Numbered from the stretch's first letter, positions 35,665 to 46,671 are shown. The stretch is DNA of 64,000 bases from Terriglobia bacterium (GCA_020073665.1 JAIQEU010000016.1:155323-219322); one strand, 5' to 3'. The notes: generated by a model not told the origin, from the letters alone. Numbers and translations are program-made.

Positions 35665-36121
35665 AAGAACAGCCGTTAGCAATTAGCCATTCGAACTTGG
35701 CCCCTGCGGCATGCCCGATGTCGGCAGACGCTGAGCCAAGTTTTAAATGTCAATTGCTCCTCATCATAAACTGTTTTGACGGCGCGTGCGGACAGCAGCC
35801 CTGCACCGGATTGCATTCCTTTTCCACCGGATAAGCAGCTGAAAGTGCGCGCCTTACTTGCGGATAAGCACAGCTTATCGGGTCCATAGAAACATTCAAT
35901 TTCCGCGTCCTTCACCGTGACTTCTAGACTGATACGGAGGCGTGCGCAACGGGGAAATCCGCCTGCGCACTCACTCCAGAAAACTCTCTAACCAGGCCAC
36001 GGCACGAAGTTTCGGAAAGGTACCAAGCAATGTGCAATTTGCCGGCAGGGATCCCGCGCTCCGCGCAGGGCAGGCCACCGGCACTATTTAGTTCGTAACT
36101 TCATCGCTAAAGGAGCACTTC
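35665..36121. other. Divergent regulatory region between lysR-type gene and glnA
   Basis: 457 bp without a convincing CDS. It contains an LTTR-like palindrome and a second GGATAAGCA half-copy (35829-35837). AAAGGAGC precedes the glnA start. The spacing suggests long leaders or more than one promoter. Confidence 0.65.
35863..35879. promoter_or_regulatory. LysR-type T-N11-A operator candidate
   Basis: GATAAGC-ACA-GCTTATC is a perfect 7-bp inverted repeat with a 3-nt spacer and contains T-N11-A (35865 to 35877), the LysR box layout. GGATAAGCAG at 35829 repeats one half. No footprint evidence. Confidence 0.5.
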
Positions 36122-37534
36122 ATGTCTGATGCGAAAACCGTCCTTGAGTTTGTGAAAAAGCATGGTCCCAAGATGCTTGACCTCCGTTTCACCGACTTGC
36201 CGGGACTGCAGCACCACGTTTCCTATCCGATTGACCAGTTGTCGGAAGCCTCGTTTGAAGACGGCTTCGGCATGGATGGGTCGTCCATACGGGGCTGGGC
36301 GGCGATCCACGAGAGCGATATGTTGCTCATCCCCGACCCGAATACCTACATGCTCGATCCCTTCGCCGAGACCCCCACGCTGGTGATGGTGTGCGACGTA
36401 ATCGATCCAGTCACCAAGCAACGCTATGATCGCGATCCTCGCTATATAGCGCGTAAAGCCGAGCTGTATCTGGCATCTACCGGCATGGCCGACACCGCCT
36501 ACTTCGGCGCTGAAGCCGAGTTCTTCATCTTCGACAACGTGCGTTTCGACCAACGCGAACAGCACGGGTTCTACTTCATAGACGCCGAGGAAGGACGCTG
36601 GAACTCGGGTCGTACGGAGAACAACCTGGGCTATCGCCCGCGCTACAAGGAGGGGTATTTCCCGGTGCCACCCACCGACCACTATCAGGATCTTCGCAGC
36701 GAGATGGTGATGACCATGCAGACTTGCGGCCTGGAGGTGGAGTGCCACCACCATGAAGTGGCCACCGGCGGACAGACCGAGATCGACCTGAAATACGATT
36801 CGCTGGTGCGCTCGGCCGACCACATGATGCTGTACAAGTACATCGTGAAGAATGTCGCCAATCAGTATGGAAAAACAGTGACTTTCATGCCCAAGCCCAT
36901 CTTCCAGGACAACGGCAGCGGCATGCATACCCACCAATCATTGTGGAAAGGCGGCAAGCCGCTGTTCGCCGGCGACGGGTACGCCGGGATGTCGCAGATG
37001 GCGTTGTGGTACATCGGAGGGCTGATCAAGCACGGGCCGGCGCTTTCGGCGATCATCGCCCCGACGACCAATTCCTACAAGCGGCTGGTGCCGGGGTTTG
37101 AGGCTCCGGTGAACCTGGCGTATTCACGGCGCAACCGCTCGGCCGCGTGCCGCATTCCCATGTACTCGGCGTCTCCCAAGGCGAAGCGGGTGGAGTTCCG
37201 TCCGCCGGACCCGAGCTGTAACCCGTACATGGCCTTTGCCGCGATGATGATGGCGGGACTGGATGGAGTGGAGAACAAGATCGATCCCGGCCAGCCATTA
37301 GACAAGGACATCTATGACCTGGGGCCGGAGGAACTGGCCAAGGTTCCGTCGATGCCAGGATCGTTGGAAGACGCGCTGGCTGCGTTGGAGAAGGACCACG
37401 CGTTCCTGCTCAAGGGCGACGTGTTCACCGAGGAACTGCTGGCTACCTACATAGAGTACAAGCGGACAAAGGAAGTGGATGCGGTGCGACTACGGCCGCA
37501 TCCACATGAGTTCATGCTGTATTACGACATCTAG
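36122..37534 (+). CDS. glnA: Glutamine synthetase type I
   Basis: 470 aa; ATP-dependent amidation of glutamate by ammonium. AAAGGAGC ribosome site. The N-terminal beta-grasp domain and catalytic domain show 'DGSSIRGW', '[10 protein letters not shown]', '[15 protein letters not shown]', '[30 protein letters not shown]' and '[27 protein letters not shown]'. Tyr398 in '[10 protein letters not shown]' corresponds to the adenylylated Tyr397 of Escherichia coli, so activity should be controlled by GlnE, encoded 1.6 kb downstream. A strong terminator follows. Confidence 0.98.
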   Translation: MSDAKTVLEFVKKHGPKMLDLRFTDLPGLQHHVSYPIDQLSEASFEDGFGMDGSSIRGWAAIHESDMLLIPDPNTYMLDPFAETPTLVMVCDVIDPVTKQRYDRDPRYIARKAELYLASTGMADTAYFGAEAEFFIFDNVRFDQREQHGFYFIDAEEGRWNSGRTENNLGYRPRYKEGYFPVPPTDHYQDLRSEMVMTMQTCGLEVECHHHEVATGGQTEIDLKYDSLVRSADHMMLYKYIVKNVANQYGKTVTFMPKPIFQDNGSGMHTHQSLWKGGKPLFAGDGYAGMSQMALWYIGGLIKHGPALSAIIAPTTNSYKRLVPGFEAPVNLAYSRRNRSAACRIPMYSASPKAKRVEFRPPDPSCNPYMAFAAMMMAGLDGVENKIDPGQPLDKDIYDLGPEELAKVPSMPGSLEDALAALEKDHAFLLKGDVFTEELLATYIEYKRTKEVDAVRLRPHPHEFMLYYDI

Positions 37535-37562
37535 CAGCATTACTCGGGAGTTCGTCAGTTCA

Positions 37563-37587
37563 GGCCCGGCGGGTGCCGGGCCTTTTT
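37563..37587 (+). terminator. glnA terminator
   Basis: GGCCCGGC-GGGT-GCCGGGCC followed by TTTTT, 29 bp after the glnA stop. Confidence 0.92.
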
Positions 37588-37619
37588 GTCCCACGAAAGA
37601 CCAGGTACGTCACGCCGAC

Positions 37620-38267
37620 CTAGCGGGTCAGCACCTTGAATGCGTGCGTCCACTGATTCCTCAGGAATCCGGGGATGCACCACAACATGCACAGAGGTTC
37701 AAGGGCCCGTGCCGCAATGATTCCGCCGCAGTCAAACGGCTCCCAGCCGAACTGGCGAATGATCTCGGAGACCTTGGACTTTGCGTCCTCGTGGTCCCCG
37801 CAAAGGAACATGGTTGGTGGGCCCTGCTCAAACTGCGGATTCACCATGCGGGCAGTGCCTACGCTGTTAAAAGCCTTGACCACATGCGCCTGGGGAGCCA
37901 GCGCTTGAACCTTTTCACCCAGCGATTCGTTCGGTCCAGTGGTGAACTGCAGGACGCCCTTGACCGGAGGGCCGTCGGCGAGCGGATTGGTAACGTCGAT
38001 CAGTACCTTGCCGCTGAGGTTTTGCGGCTCGGCCATGCGAATGACGCTCTCGACCACGCGTCCGCCCACGGCCAGGACCAGAATCTCGCCAAACCCAGCC
38101 GCTTCAGAGAATCTACCTACGCGCGCCCCCGACGTTTTGGCGGCCCACTCCTGAATATCTTTGCCTTGTGTGTCGCGCGTACCCAGCATGACCTGATGTC
38201 CATGTTTCAAGAAGCCGGCGGCCAACGTTTGCCCGACTACGCCCGATCCCAACACCCCTACTTTCAT
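37620..38267 (-). CDS. NADPH-dependent F420-reductase-type NAD(P)-binding protein
   Basis: 215 aa from ATG 38267, with GAGGAG 7 nt upstream. The dinucleotide-binding motif 'VGVLGSGVVGQTLAAGFLKHGHQV' is at the very N-terminus, then 'GTRD', 'VVKAFNSVGTARMV' and C-terminal 'GWEPFDCGGIIAARALEPLCMLWCIPGF'. This matches the NADP oxidoreductase coenzyme-F420-dependent/Fno-like family. The cofactor partner is not known here; many homologues do not use F420. Confidence 0.85.
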   Translation of the reverse strand: MKVGVLGSGVVGQTLAAGFLKHGHQVMLGTRDTQGKDIQEWAAKTSGARVGRFSEAAGFGEILVLAVGGRVVESVIRMAEPQNLSGKVLIDVTNPLADGPPVKGVLQFTTGPNESLGEKVQALAPQAHVVKAFNSVGTARMVNPQFEQGPPTMFLCGDHEDAKSKVSEIIRQFGWEPFDCGGIIAARALEPLCMLWCIPGFLRNQWTHAFKVLTR

Positions 38268-38496
38268 TGCATATCTCCTCTTTGGTTCTTCCGATTTCTG
38301 CCCAACTGCGCACCTTTTGCTCCGCTCCCGCAGTCTTTCCCAAGGGGCAGTAAGGAAACCGGCACTGAATGGATGATCTCGATCACGCCATGGGTGCAGT
38401 TTGTCGGGCCGGTGTTGGGTTCGTGGCAGGGTCCCGCTTCCCCCAAGGACTCTCATGCCCTCGGGCGAAGCAGGGAACGGCGGCATCTTTCCAGAG

Positions 38497-39066
38497 CTAC
38501 GGTTTCAACAGTTTCTCGATGGCCGAGACCACCTGAGGGTCATCCGGCGTGACCGCTGGTTCAAAGCGCTGCACCACCTTGCCATTGCGATCGACCAGGA
38601 ACTTGGTGAAGTTCCACTTGATGTCCCCGGTGTGGGTGGGGTCGGCCTCTTTGGTCAGATACTGATACAGCGGTGTCTGGTCGGTGCCTTTCACCGATAC
38701 CTTGGCATACATGGGGAAGGTCACGTTGTACTTGCGGGTGCAGAACGTCTTGATCTCTTCGTTGGTACCGGGCTCCTGGGCGCCGAAGTTGTTGGCGGGG
38801 AATCCCAGGATGACGAAGCCCTGGTCCTTGTATTTTTCGTAGAGGGCCTCCAGGCCGCTGTATTGCGGCGTGTAACCGCATTGGCTGGCGACATTGACCA
38901 TGAGGACGACCTTGCCTTTAAAGTCCGCCAGCGGCATGGGCTTGCCGTCGATTGAGGGCAGGGTAAAGTTGTAAAGGCTGGAAGCGGCAAACAACGAGGC
39001 AGTGGTCATAATCACCAGTCCTAGTGCGAGATATAGACGAGCGTTTCTCTTGGGCACAGCTTTCAT
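38497..39066 (-). CDS. Exported glutathione/thioredoxin peroxidase
   Basis: 189 aa with an N-terminal hydrophobic export segment ('LYLALGLVIMTTASLFAAS'). Thioredoxin-fold peroxidase core: the catalytic Cys is in 'NVASQCGYTPQY' (Cys, not selenocysteine), followed by 'ILGFPANNFGAQEPG' with Gln, and 'IKWNFTKFLVDRNG' with Trp and Asn, completing the Cys-Gln-Trp-Asn tetrad. It reduces peroxides in the envelope, probably with thioredoxin-like donors. GAGGAAAC site upstream. Confidence 0.93.
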   Translation of the reverse strand: MKAVPKRNARLYLALGLVIMTTASLFAASSLYNFTLPSIDGKPMPLADFKGKVVLMVNVASQCGYTPQYSGLEALYEKYKDQGFVILGFPANNFGAQEPGTNEEIKTFCTRKYNVTFPMYAKVSVKGTDQTPLYQYLTKEADPTHTGDIKWNFTKFLVDRNGKVVQRFEPAVTPDDPQVVSAIEKLLKP

Positions 39067-39180
39067 GGAGTTTCCTCGGCAGGAGAGATGCTTAGAGGAT
39101 ACTACAGAAACCGGACCGCGGAATGCGGCGAAGACTGACGCTACTACGCGTGGTATCCTGAATTTCTCGAGCCCAGCGCT

Positions 39181-42100
39181 GTGTCTTCAAGAAATTCGCC
39201 AACCGAGCGAAAACAGCCGATCGGGAGTGGTGCTCCGGACGGCCATGCCCCCACAGACCCTGCTGCATTCCAGGACGAAGAGCGCGCCAAACTCGCCCTG
39301 TCGCGGGTGCGGGCCCGCTTGTCCCCGGCGCTGGCAGATGCCGTGCCCGGGTTGCTGACCGAGTTGCCTGATCCCGATTCTGGGCTGATCCTGTTCGACC
39401 GCCTGTTAAGCGAAGCCACTCCCGAAGTGGTGCGGCTGATGGAGCAGCACAACTTTCTGGCTCACTATGCCCTGGTGGTGTTCGGGCACAGCCGCTTCCT
39501 GGGTGAAACCCTAATCCAGAACCCCGATCTTCTGTATTGGTTGGTGCGAGAAAACCATCTGGATCGAAGTTTTTCCCGCGAAGAATTCCACGAAGCGCTG
39601 GCCCGTTTTCGCTCCCGTTCGTTCGAGACCGATGTCGCGCTGCTGCTGGCCCGGTTCAAGCGCCGGGAGTACGTCCGCATCATGCTGCGGGATGTGTTGA
39701 AAATCGCGCCCCTGGCCGAGACCACGGCAGAGATTTCGGCGCTTGCCGACGTGCTGATCGAAGCTGCGCTGCGTGAAGCCGACAGCGAGTTGCAGCGCCG
39801 CTACGGCATCCCCCAGCACATGGACGCGGGAGGACGCCTGGCGCCGACACCTTTCTCCATCCTTTCATTGGGCAAATTGGGCGGTAACGAACTCAATTAC
39901 AGCTCGGATGTGGACCTGATGTACCTCTTTGGCGACGGAGCAGAACCGAAGCAGGCGCCGATCAGCAACCGCGAGTACTTCGTCCGCCTGGCACAGAAAA
40001 TCACCGACATTCTGTCGCGGGTTACGCGGGAAGGGGCGGTATTCCGCATTGACATGCGCCTGCGCCCGCAGGGGAGCGAGGGGGAACTGGCCATCAGCTT
40101 GGCGCACGCGCTGCGCTATTACGCGGTGGCCGCGCACGATTGGGAACTGCAGGCGCTGATCAAGGTGCGGCACACGGCTGGGGACGTACCCCTGGCGCGG
40201 GAGTTTATCCGCGGAGTGCAGCCGCGGGTGTACGCGGACGGAGATGGGACAACTACAAGTTCTGTACAAGCCTCAGAGCCCTCGCTTCGCTCGGGATCTC
40301 GCCAGCAGGCTCCTGCTCCGCTCAAGCCTGCTAAGCGGCTCAACTTTGCAGCCATCGAAACCGCCCTGCAAGCACGGGAAAAGATGCACAAGCACCGTCA
40401 GCAATCGGCGACGCAACCAGGCGGGGAGAGCATTGATGTCAAAATGGACCGCGGCGGCATACGGGACATCGAGTTCCTGGTGCAGTGCCTGCAGCGGGTG
40501 TATGGCGGCCGGGAGCCGTGGTTGCGCTCGGGCGGAACCTTGTTTTCGCTGCAGAAATTGCATGACAAGGGGCACATCAGCGGCAAGGAATTTCATGAGT
40601 TGACCAGCGCTTACGAGTTTCTGCGACACCTGGAGCATCGGCTGCAACTGCGCCAAGGCCAGCGTACCCACCGCTTGCCGGTTGGGGAATGCGAGTTGGG
40701 CATCGTACAGAAGGCCATGGCAGTTCAGCGTCCTGGCCCGCCCGTGTCCGCCGATCTCGCGGGCACATTGAGGTCACGCATGACGGCGGTGGCGGAGATC
40801 TATGGGCGGATCATCCACGAGCAGAAGAACCGCCGGGACCACGATATGCCGGAGGCCGAGTTTGGGTTGCGCAGCAACCACGAAGCAAGCGTGGCCGAAC
40901 AGACGAACCAGCAGATCCTGGAACGCCTGGCCGCAGATGCTCCGCTGCTGCGCCAGACCGCCGGCCGGTCAGATTTGAGTCCACAAACCCGCAGGAATCT
41001 CTTTCGCTTTCTGACCGCAGCCTTCACCAGTTCTGAGCGGTATGCCTCGGTACTACGCCACGCCTCCGCGGTAAAGCACGCGCTGGCGCTGTTTGAAGCG
41101 AGTGACTTTCTGACTGACATCCTGGTGCGGCATCCGGAGGAGATCGCGACCCTCGATGAACTGGGCGAGATCAATGCGCGGGTGGGCAGCGGCTACCTGT
41201 TCGACAGCCCCTTGGGCCGGCCCGGAGCGGTATGCGATCCGGTATTCGCCTACCTGGCGAACGCGCCGACTTCCTATGGGGAGAGACTGTCTTTGCTTCG
41301 ACAGCATTATCGTCACCGCGTGTTTGCGGCGGGCGCCCATGACATTGCGGGGGCGCGAGACGTATACGAGTCGCTGGGCGCAACGACTGCGGCGGCCGAA
41401 GACGCGATCAGGGCGGCTCTGGGGATTGCCGGCGAACCGGAAGGCCTGGCAGTGATGGCCCTGGGCCGGCTGGGCGGCGGCGAGTTTGACGTGCTTTCGG
41501 ATGCGGACGTGCTGCTGGTGGGCGAGGAGAGCATGGACAATCAACTCCTCACCCGGGCGGCGGAGCAGGCCATGCACACGCTGGCGGCTTACACCCGCGA
41601 TGGCATGGTGTTCCCCGTGGATGCGCGCTTGCGTCCGCGCGGCGGGGAGGGCGAACTGGTGGTGACCATCCCGCAACTCGAAGCGTATTTCGCGCAGGAG
41701 GCACAGGCATGGGAAGCATTGACCTACACCAAGCTGCGTTTTGTGGCGGGCGACCGGAGCGTAGGGAAGCGAGCCAGCGCCGCGACTCAGAAGCTATTCC
41801 GGCGATTCGCCGCCGATGACCGGTTCCTGGACGCAGTGCGCGAGATGCGCGCCCGGCTGGAGGCGGCGGAAGTGCCGGAGAAAAGCTTCAAGGCATCGGC
41901 GGGTGGGATTTACGACATCGATTTCCTTTCCAGCTACCTGCTGGTGCAGCACGATATCCACGACAAGCAGGGTAGCCTCCGTGACCGGCTGTGGCGATGC
42001 GCGGCCGCGGGGCTGCTGGGAAGAGGCGATGCCGCCGACCTGGACCATGCCGCGGAGTTGCTGCGCACCGTGGAGCACGTGGTGCGACTGGTGGTGGGGC

Positions 42101-42285
42101 GGGCACGCAAGTGGCTGCCCGGGACCGAGCACGCGCGCCAGTCGGCCGACAAATTGACATCACGAATCCTGCGGCGGGAGTTTCCGCAAGGGCTGGAGGC
42201 CGAGTTGGTCCGTACGTTGGGCCAGGTGCGCAGCGTTTACGAGCGAGTCATGGCGGGTACCACCGCTCCGAACGCCGACTTATGA
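39181..42285 (+). CDS. glnE: Bifunctional glutamine synthetase adenylyltransferase/deadenylase
   Basis: 1034 aa, GTG start. Two nucleotidyltransferase domains are visible with GxxDxD metal motifs: 'LGKLGGNELNYSSDVDLMYLF' near residue 225 (deadenylylation half) and 'LGRLGGGEFDVLSDADVLLV' near 760 (adenylylation half). Each is followed by a helical domain ('KMDRGGIRDIEFLVQCLQ', 'KASAGGIYDIDFLSSYLL'). It modifies Tyr398 of the nearby GlnA in response to PII. At about residues 353-383 a low-complexity insert (SSVQASEPSLRSGSRQQ) encoded by a dispersed repeat interrupts the N-terminal half. Its end overlaps the convergent gene by 6 bp. Confidence 0.95.
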   Translation: MSSRNSPTERKQPIGSGAPDGHAPTDPAAFQDEERAKLALSRVRARLSPALADAVPGLLTELPDPDSGLILFDRLLSEATPEVVRLMEQHNFLAHYALVVFGHSRFLGETLIQNPDLLYWLVRENHLDRSFSREEFHEALARFRSRSFETDVALLLARFKRREYVRIMLRDVLKIAPLAETTAEISALADVLIEAALREADSELQRRYGIPQHMDAGGRLAPTPFSILSLGKLGGNELNYSSDVDLMYLFGDGAEPKQAPISNREYFVRLAQKITDILSRVTREGAVFRIDMRLRPQGSEGELAISLAHALRYYAVAAHDWELQALIKVRHTAGDVPLAREFIRGVQPRVYADGDGTTTSSVQASEPSLRSGSRQQAPAPLKPAKRLNFAAIETALQAREKMHKHRQQSATQPGGESIDVKMDRGGIRDIEFLVQCLQRVYGGREPWLRSGGTLFSLQKLHDKGHISGKEFHELTSAYEFLRHLEHRLQLRQGQRTHRLPVGECELGIVQKAMAVQRPGPPVSADLAGTLRSRMTAVAEIYGRIIHEQKNRRDHDMPEAEFGLRSNHEASVAEQTNQQILERLAADAPLLRQTAGRSDLSPQTRRNLFRFLTAAFTSSERYASVLRHASAVKHALALFEASDFLTDILVRHPEEIATLDELGEINARVGSGYLFDSPLGRPGAVCDPVFAYLANAPTSYGERLSLLRQHYRHRVFAAGAHDIAGARDVYESLGATTAAAEDAIRAALGIAGEPEGLAVMALGRLGGGEFDVLSDADVLLVGEESMDNQLLTRAAEQAMHTLAAYTRDGMVFPVDARLRPRGGEGELVVTIPQLEAYFAQEAQAWEALTYTKLRFVAGDRSVGKRASAATQKLFRRFAADDRFLDAVREMRARLEAAEVPEKSFKASAGGIYDIDFLSSYLLVQHDIHDKQGSLRDRLWRCAAAGLLGRGDAADLDHAAELLRTVEHVVRLVVGRARKWLPGTEHARQSADKLTSRILRREFPQGLEAELVRTLGQVRSVYERVMAGTTAPNADL
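40252..40312. repeat. Dispersed repeat inserted in frame within glnE
   Basis: The block with CCCTCGCTTCGCTCGGGATC encodes ASEPSLRSGSR in frame and, on the opposite strand, DPERSEGSEA, the 'RSEGS' string typical of a widely dispersed bacterial repeat. Boundaries are approximate. It shares a GCTCGGGAT word with the repeat inside aguA. Confidence 0.6.
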
Positions 42286-42783
42286 GGAGCGAACCGGTAC
42301 TTGGACTGGCCTGCGGCCGTAATGAACCAGCGCCACGATCAGCGCGATAATTCCGCCTAAGACCAGCAGGGGTACCAGGAAGATCAGCAGAATCCAGCCG
42401 CCTCCGGCCATCGTGGTAACGTCTCCGCCTACCGACGCTTGTTGGTCGCGCAGCACTGACCCGCCGATGGCGGTCGCATCGCCCGCAACCCTGGCACCGC
42501 TGGCGAGGCGGACATCGCCGAGGATGGAAGTCGCGTCTCCCGACACCACAGCATCTTGCTCCAGAATGATTCGGCCGTTGATGGCGGTCGCATCGCCCGC
42601 TACTTGGCCGCGGATATAGATCGAGCAATGGACGCAGGTAACCTCGCCGACGCTCTCGCCCTCGTCCACGCGCAAGTCACGATTGAACTGGGTACGATCG
42701 GGTTTTTTCTCCGCCTGCACCCATGCAGACAGGGTCAGAATGGCCAGCACGCATAACACGCAGCGCAGTGAACGTGTAGACAT
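42280..42783 (-). CDS. Exported bactofilin-like / polymer-forming repeat protein
   Basis: 167 aa from ATG 42783. Signal peptide 'MSTRSLRCVLCVLAILTLSAWVQA'. The middle has right-handed beta-helix turns: 'IYIRGQVAGDATAINGRIILEQDAVVSGDATSILGDVRLASGARVAGDATAIGGSV' repeats AGDAT/SGDAT every ~20 residues. One transmembrane helix follows near 130-152 ('WILLIFLVPLLVLGGIIALIVAL'). Such proteins resemble bactofilins or adhesin-like polymer-forming domains anchored in the membrane. Function unknown. Confidence 0.8.
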   Translation of the reverse strand: MSTRSLRCVLCVLAILTLSAWVQAEKKPDRTQFNRDLRVDEGESVGEVTCVHCSIYIRGQVAGDATAINGRIILEQDAVVSGDATSILGDVRLASGARVAGDATAIGGSVLRDQQASVGGDVTTMAGGGWILLIFLVPLLVLGGIIALIVALVHYGRRPVQVPVRSS

Positions 42784-42844
42784 ACGGTCTCCAGAACAGC
42801 AGGAGTTAAGACGCACAGTATACGATAGCCAGCCGGTACAGTCT

Positions 42845-43342
42845 TCAGGGCCCGGGTGCAGCCGGAACCATGTGCTTGGATTTCAGCGCGTAGTTTCGCG
42901 CCACTCCGAAACCGGTCACGCTGATGTGCACGATGGATACCCAGCGCTCGATGCTGTGATGGCCGGTGCGATGCATCCAGTAGGAGAGGCCGACGGAGGT
43001 AGCCGTGGCGGCCGCTTCCACAGCGGCAAAACCGGCGAAGTTGTTGACCACATCATCCGGCAGCAGGATTTCGTCGCGGCCTCGGGCCTGGAAGTTGCGG
43101 GTGGAAGCGTAGTCAAGCCCGCGGAGCACCCCTACCTCGGAGAACAACAGGAGATTCGTGCGGTCCCAGAAGGCATGAGAAGGCGGCGGCTGGCTCAGGG
43201 GTTCAGCCAGGGCGGGTTGCGGAGCGTCTGGTTGCTGGGCGGAGGCGGACAGGGGCATGAGGCAGATGCCCGCAAGGACGATCCGAATCGCAAGAGGAGA
43301 CCTGGGAGTTCGACCGGGCCTGGCGAGTCGCATGGTTTCCAT
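42845..43342 (-). CDS. Exported hypothetical protein
   Basis: 165 aa. After a basic N-terminus, a signal-type hydrophobic segment 'IRIVLAGICLMPLSASA' is followed by a Pro/Ala-rich stretch and 'DRTNLLLFSEVGVLRGLDYASTRNFQARGRDEILLPDDVVNN', two hydrophobic helices and a His-containing 'YWMHRTGHHSIERWVSIVH'. Similar unnamed proteins occur in Acidobacteriota. No function assigned. Confidence 0.65.
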   Translation of the reverse strand: METMRLARPGRTPRSPLAIRIVLAGICLMPLSASAQQPDAPQPALAEPLSQPPPSHAFWDRTNLLLFSEVGVLRGLDYASTRNFQARGRDEILLPDDVVNNFAGFAAVEAAATATSVGLSYWMHRTGHHSIERWVSIVHISVTGFGVARNYALKSKHMVPAAPGP

Positions 43343-43457
43343 TGTAGTGCCCGCCCTGGGGCATCGTCACAACGCCTTGTGATCTCCATCATTTCTCCAT
43401 GGTCATCGCCAACCCGTATAATTGTGGGGTTTCATCAATTGATTGCGGAGGTGTGGA

Positions 43458-44882
<1,425 letters not shown>

Positions 44883-44892
44883 GGAATGTAAA

Positions 44893-44917
44893 CAGGTCGC
44901 AGGTGGCAGGTCGCAGG
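44893..44917. repeat. AGGTCGCAGGTGGC short tandem repeat
   Basis: AGGTCGC-AGGTGGC-AGGTCGC-AGG: three heptamer-like units just after the icd stop. Similar intergenic tracts (GTAGTCAG, TTCTCAGT types) occur elsewhere in the window. No gene. Confidence 0.6.
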
Positions 44918-45119
44918 ATTAGGGTCCCACGATCTCCCCGATGTGCCATCGTCTGTGGTTTAGAATTGGAAGTCGCGAAAGCGAAACTTGAACGAAACAA
45001 CCAAGGCCCGATTGTCTCGAGGCATCGGGATTGTGATCGGTCTCGCTGCATTCCTAACATTCATTTGGGTGTCGGCACGGTAGCTGTCACTACAGGCTCG
45101 TTTCAAGAGAGGAATCATC

Positions 45120-46046
45120 ATGCGCAAGAAAGTGACCATTGTAGGTTCGGGCAATGTGGGCGCGACGGCGGCCCATTGGATCGCGTCCAAGGAACTGGCG
45201 GACGTGGTCCTGATCGACATTATTGACGGTGTGCCGCAGGGCAAGGGACTCGACCTGTTGGAAGCCATGCCGATCGAAAAGCGGGACTCGCACGTGCTGG
45301 GTACGGGGGACTACGCCGATACCGCGAATTCCGACATCGTGGTGATTACCGCAGGCATCCCGCGCAAGCCGGGAATGAGCCGGGATGACCTGCTCAATAC
45401 CAATCACGGGATTATGAAGGACGTGGTCGGGAAAGTGGTGAAGTATTCACCGAACTGCATTCTGATCATCGTCTCGAACCCGCTGGATGCGATGGCGCAG
45501 GCGGCCTACAAGATGAGCGGGTTTCCGCGCGAGCGCGTGATCGGAATGGCTGGCGTGCTGGATTCGGCGCGCTTCCGGGCTTTCATTGCGGAAGAACTGA
45601 AGGTCAGCGTGGAGAACGTGACCGCCTTCGTGCTCGGCGGGCACGGCGACACCATGGTGCCATTGCCGCGCTACTCGACGGTGGCGGGAATTCCGATTAC
45701 CGAACTGATGAATGCGGCGACGGTGGAGCGGCTGGTGCAGCGCACGCGGGATGGCGGCGCCGAGATTGTCAAGTATTTGAAGACCGGCAGCGCCTACTAC
45801 GCGCCCTCGGCGGCAACCACCGAGATGGTCGAGGCCATCCTCAAAGACAAGAAAAAGATTCTGCCCTGCGCGGCCTACCTGGAAGGCGAGTACGGCATTA
45901 AAGGCCTGTATGTGGGCGTACCCTGCAAGTTGGGATCGAAGGGCATTGAGAAAATTATCGAAATCAAGCTGACCGCGGAAGAAAAAGCCGCGCTGGATAA
46001 GAGCGCGGATGCAGTGAAAGAGTTGGTCGGCGTGATTGGGGTTTAA
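45120..46046 (+). CDS. mdh: Malate dehydrogenase
   Basis: 308 aa LDH-like malate dehydrogenase. '[30 protein letters not shown]' binds NAD (Asp at the strand end). '[20 protein letters not shown]' carries the substrate-specific Arg residues of the mobile loop, '[10 protein letters not shown]' and '[12 protein letters not shown]' the catalytic Asp-His pair. The pattern is the MDH type III found in many non-proteobacteria. GAGAGGAA site upstream. Confidence 0.97.
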   Translation: MRKKVTIVGSGNVGATAAHWIASKELADVVLIDIIDGVPQGKGLDLLEAMPIEKRDSHVLGTGDYADTANSDIVVITAGIPRKPGMSRDDLLNTNHGIMKDVVGKVVKYSPNCILIIVSNPLDAMAQAAYKMSGFPRERVIGMAGVLDSARFRAFIAEELKVSVENVTAFVLGGHGDTMVPLPRYSTVAGIPITELMNAATVERLVQRTRDGGAEIVKYLKTGSAYYAPSAATTEMVEAILKDKKKILPCAAYLEGEYGIKGLYVGVPCKLGSKGIEKIIEIKLTAEEKAALDKSADAVKELVGVIGV

Positions 46047-46049
46047 CCC

Positions 46050-46091
46050 CAGTTATCAGTAGTCAGTTCTCAGTTTCTCGGTTCTCAGTTT
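46050..46091. repeat. Tandem TCAGT / TTCTC words after mdh
   Basis: CAGTTATCAGTAGTCAGT then TTCTCAGTTTCTCGGTTCTCAGT; several near-copies of 5-8 bp in 40 bp. Same style as the GTAGTCAG tracts at 26216 and 30863. Confidence 0.6.
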
Positions 46092-46093
46092 GA

Positions 46094-46118
46094 ATCCCGC
46101 CTATGGGCGGGATTTCTT
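46094..46118 (+). terminator. mdh terminator
   Basis: ATCCCGCC-TATG-GGCGGGAT followed by TTCTTAT. It lies 47 bp after the mdh stop and directly next to the convergent gene. Confidence 0.8.
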
Positions 46119-46653
46119 ATTGCTGGTGATGGGGCAGGCGCTTCCCGGTTCTGAGCAAGTGATCGATGGCCGTATCCCACTCGTGCAGCCTGTGTTCATG
46201 GGCCTGTTCGGTGTATTCCTCGACTTGGTGGTTTCCTTCTTCGGAGAGCCCGGTCAAGGTGTAGGTGACAGCCGCAACCGTGACCGAGCCCTCCGTTCGG
46301 CACGTGATCGCGAGTTGGCGAATCAGTGAGTCATTGGTGAAGGTAACGTAACCGATCTCGTGTTTTCCCGGATCGTAATGAGTTGCAACCCAGTTCATCG
46401 GCGGCGGACCGGGGGTACGAAAAACCATGCCTTCCCGGGTTGTGCCGTCGGCGGGAATGAGAAATTCGGGATTCCATCCTTCAGCCCAATCGCTTTCACC
46501 TGCAGGGGTGAAGAAGGGAAAGACTCTATCGACTGGCGCATTCATTTTGAACTCGCCGGAGTGGGTGGCTGACTTCGCGGTGAATCGAGGTGAAGCCTGT
46601 TGGGCCAATAGGGGTAAAGAGCTGAGAGTTAGTGCAAGCACTGCTAGATTCAT
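46117..46653 (-). CDS. Exported SRPBCC/START-like protein
   Basis: 178 aa from ATG 46653 with GAAGGAGAA upstream. Signal peptide 'MNLAVLALTLSSLPLLAQQ'. The mature part has a helix-grip pattern: 'SATHSGEFKMNAPVDRVFPFFTPAGESDWAEGWNPEFL' and 'GSVTVAAVTYTLTGLSEEGNHQVEEYTEQAHEHRLHEWDTAIDHLL'. SRPBCC domains bind hydrophobic ligands; an exported version of unknown ligand. Confidence 0.75.
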   Translation of the reverse strand: MNLAVLALTLSSLPLLAQQASPRFTAKSATHSGEFKMNAPVDRVFPFFTPAGESDWAEGWNPEFLIPADGTTREGMVFRTPGPPPMNWVATHYDPGKHEIGYVTFTNDSLIRQLAITCRTEGSVTVAAVTYTLTGLSEEGNHQVEEYTEQAHEHRLHEWDTAIDHLLRTGKRLPHHQQ

Positions 46654-46671
46654 AAATTCTCCTTCCAACTG

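Noticed and set aside
35676..35915. 79-codon minus-strand frame upstream of the LysR gene
   Set aside because: No ribosome site, odd composition, and it overlaps the probable operator region.
35995..36016. Sigma-54-like promoter (CGGCACG-N4-TTCG) upstream of glnA
   Set aside because: The -24 part is close but the essential GC of the -12 element is not in place; support is too weak to annotate.
36107..36937. Minus-strand 276-codon frame over glnA
   Set aside because: Antisense of a highly conserved gene; no independent support.
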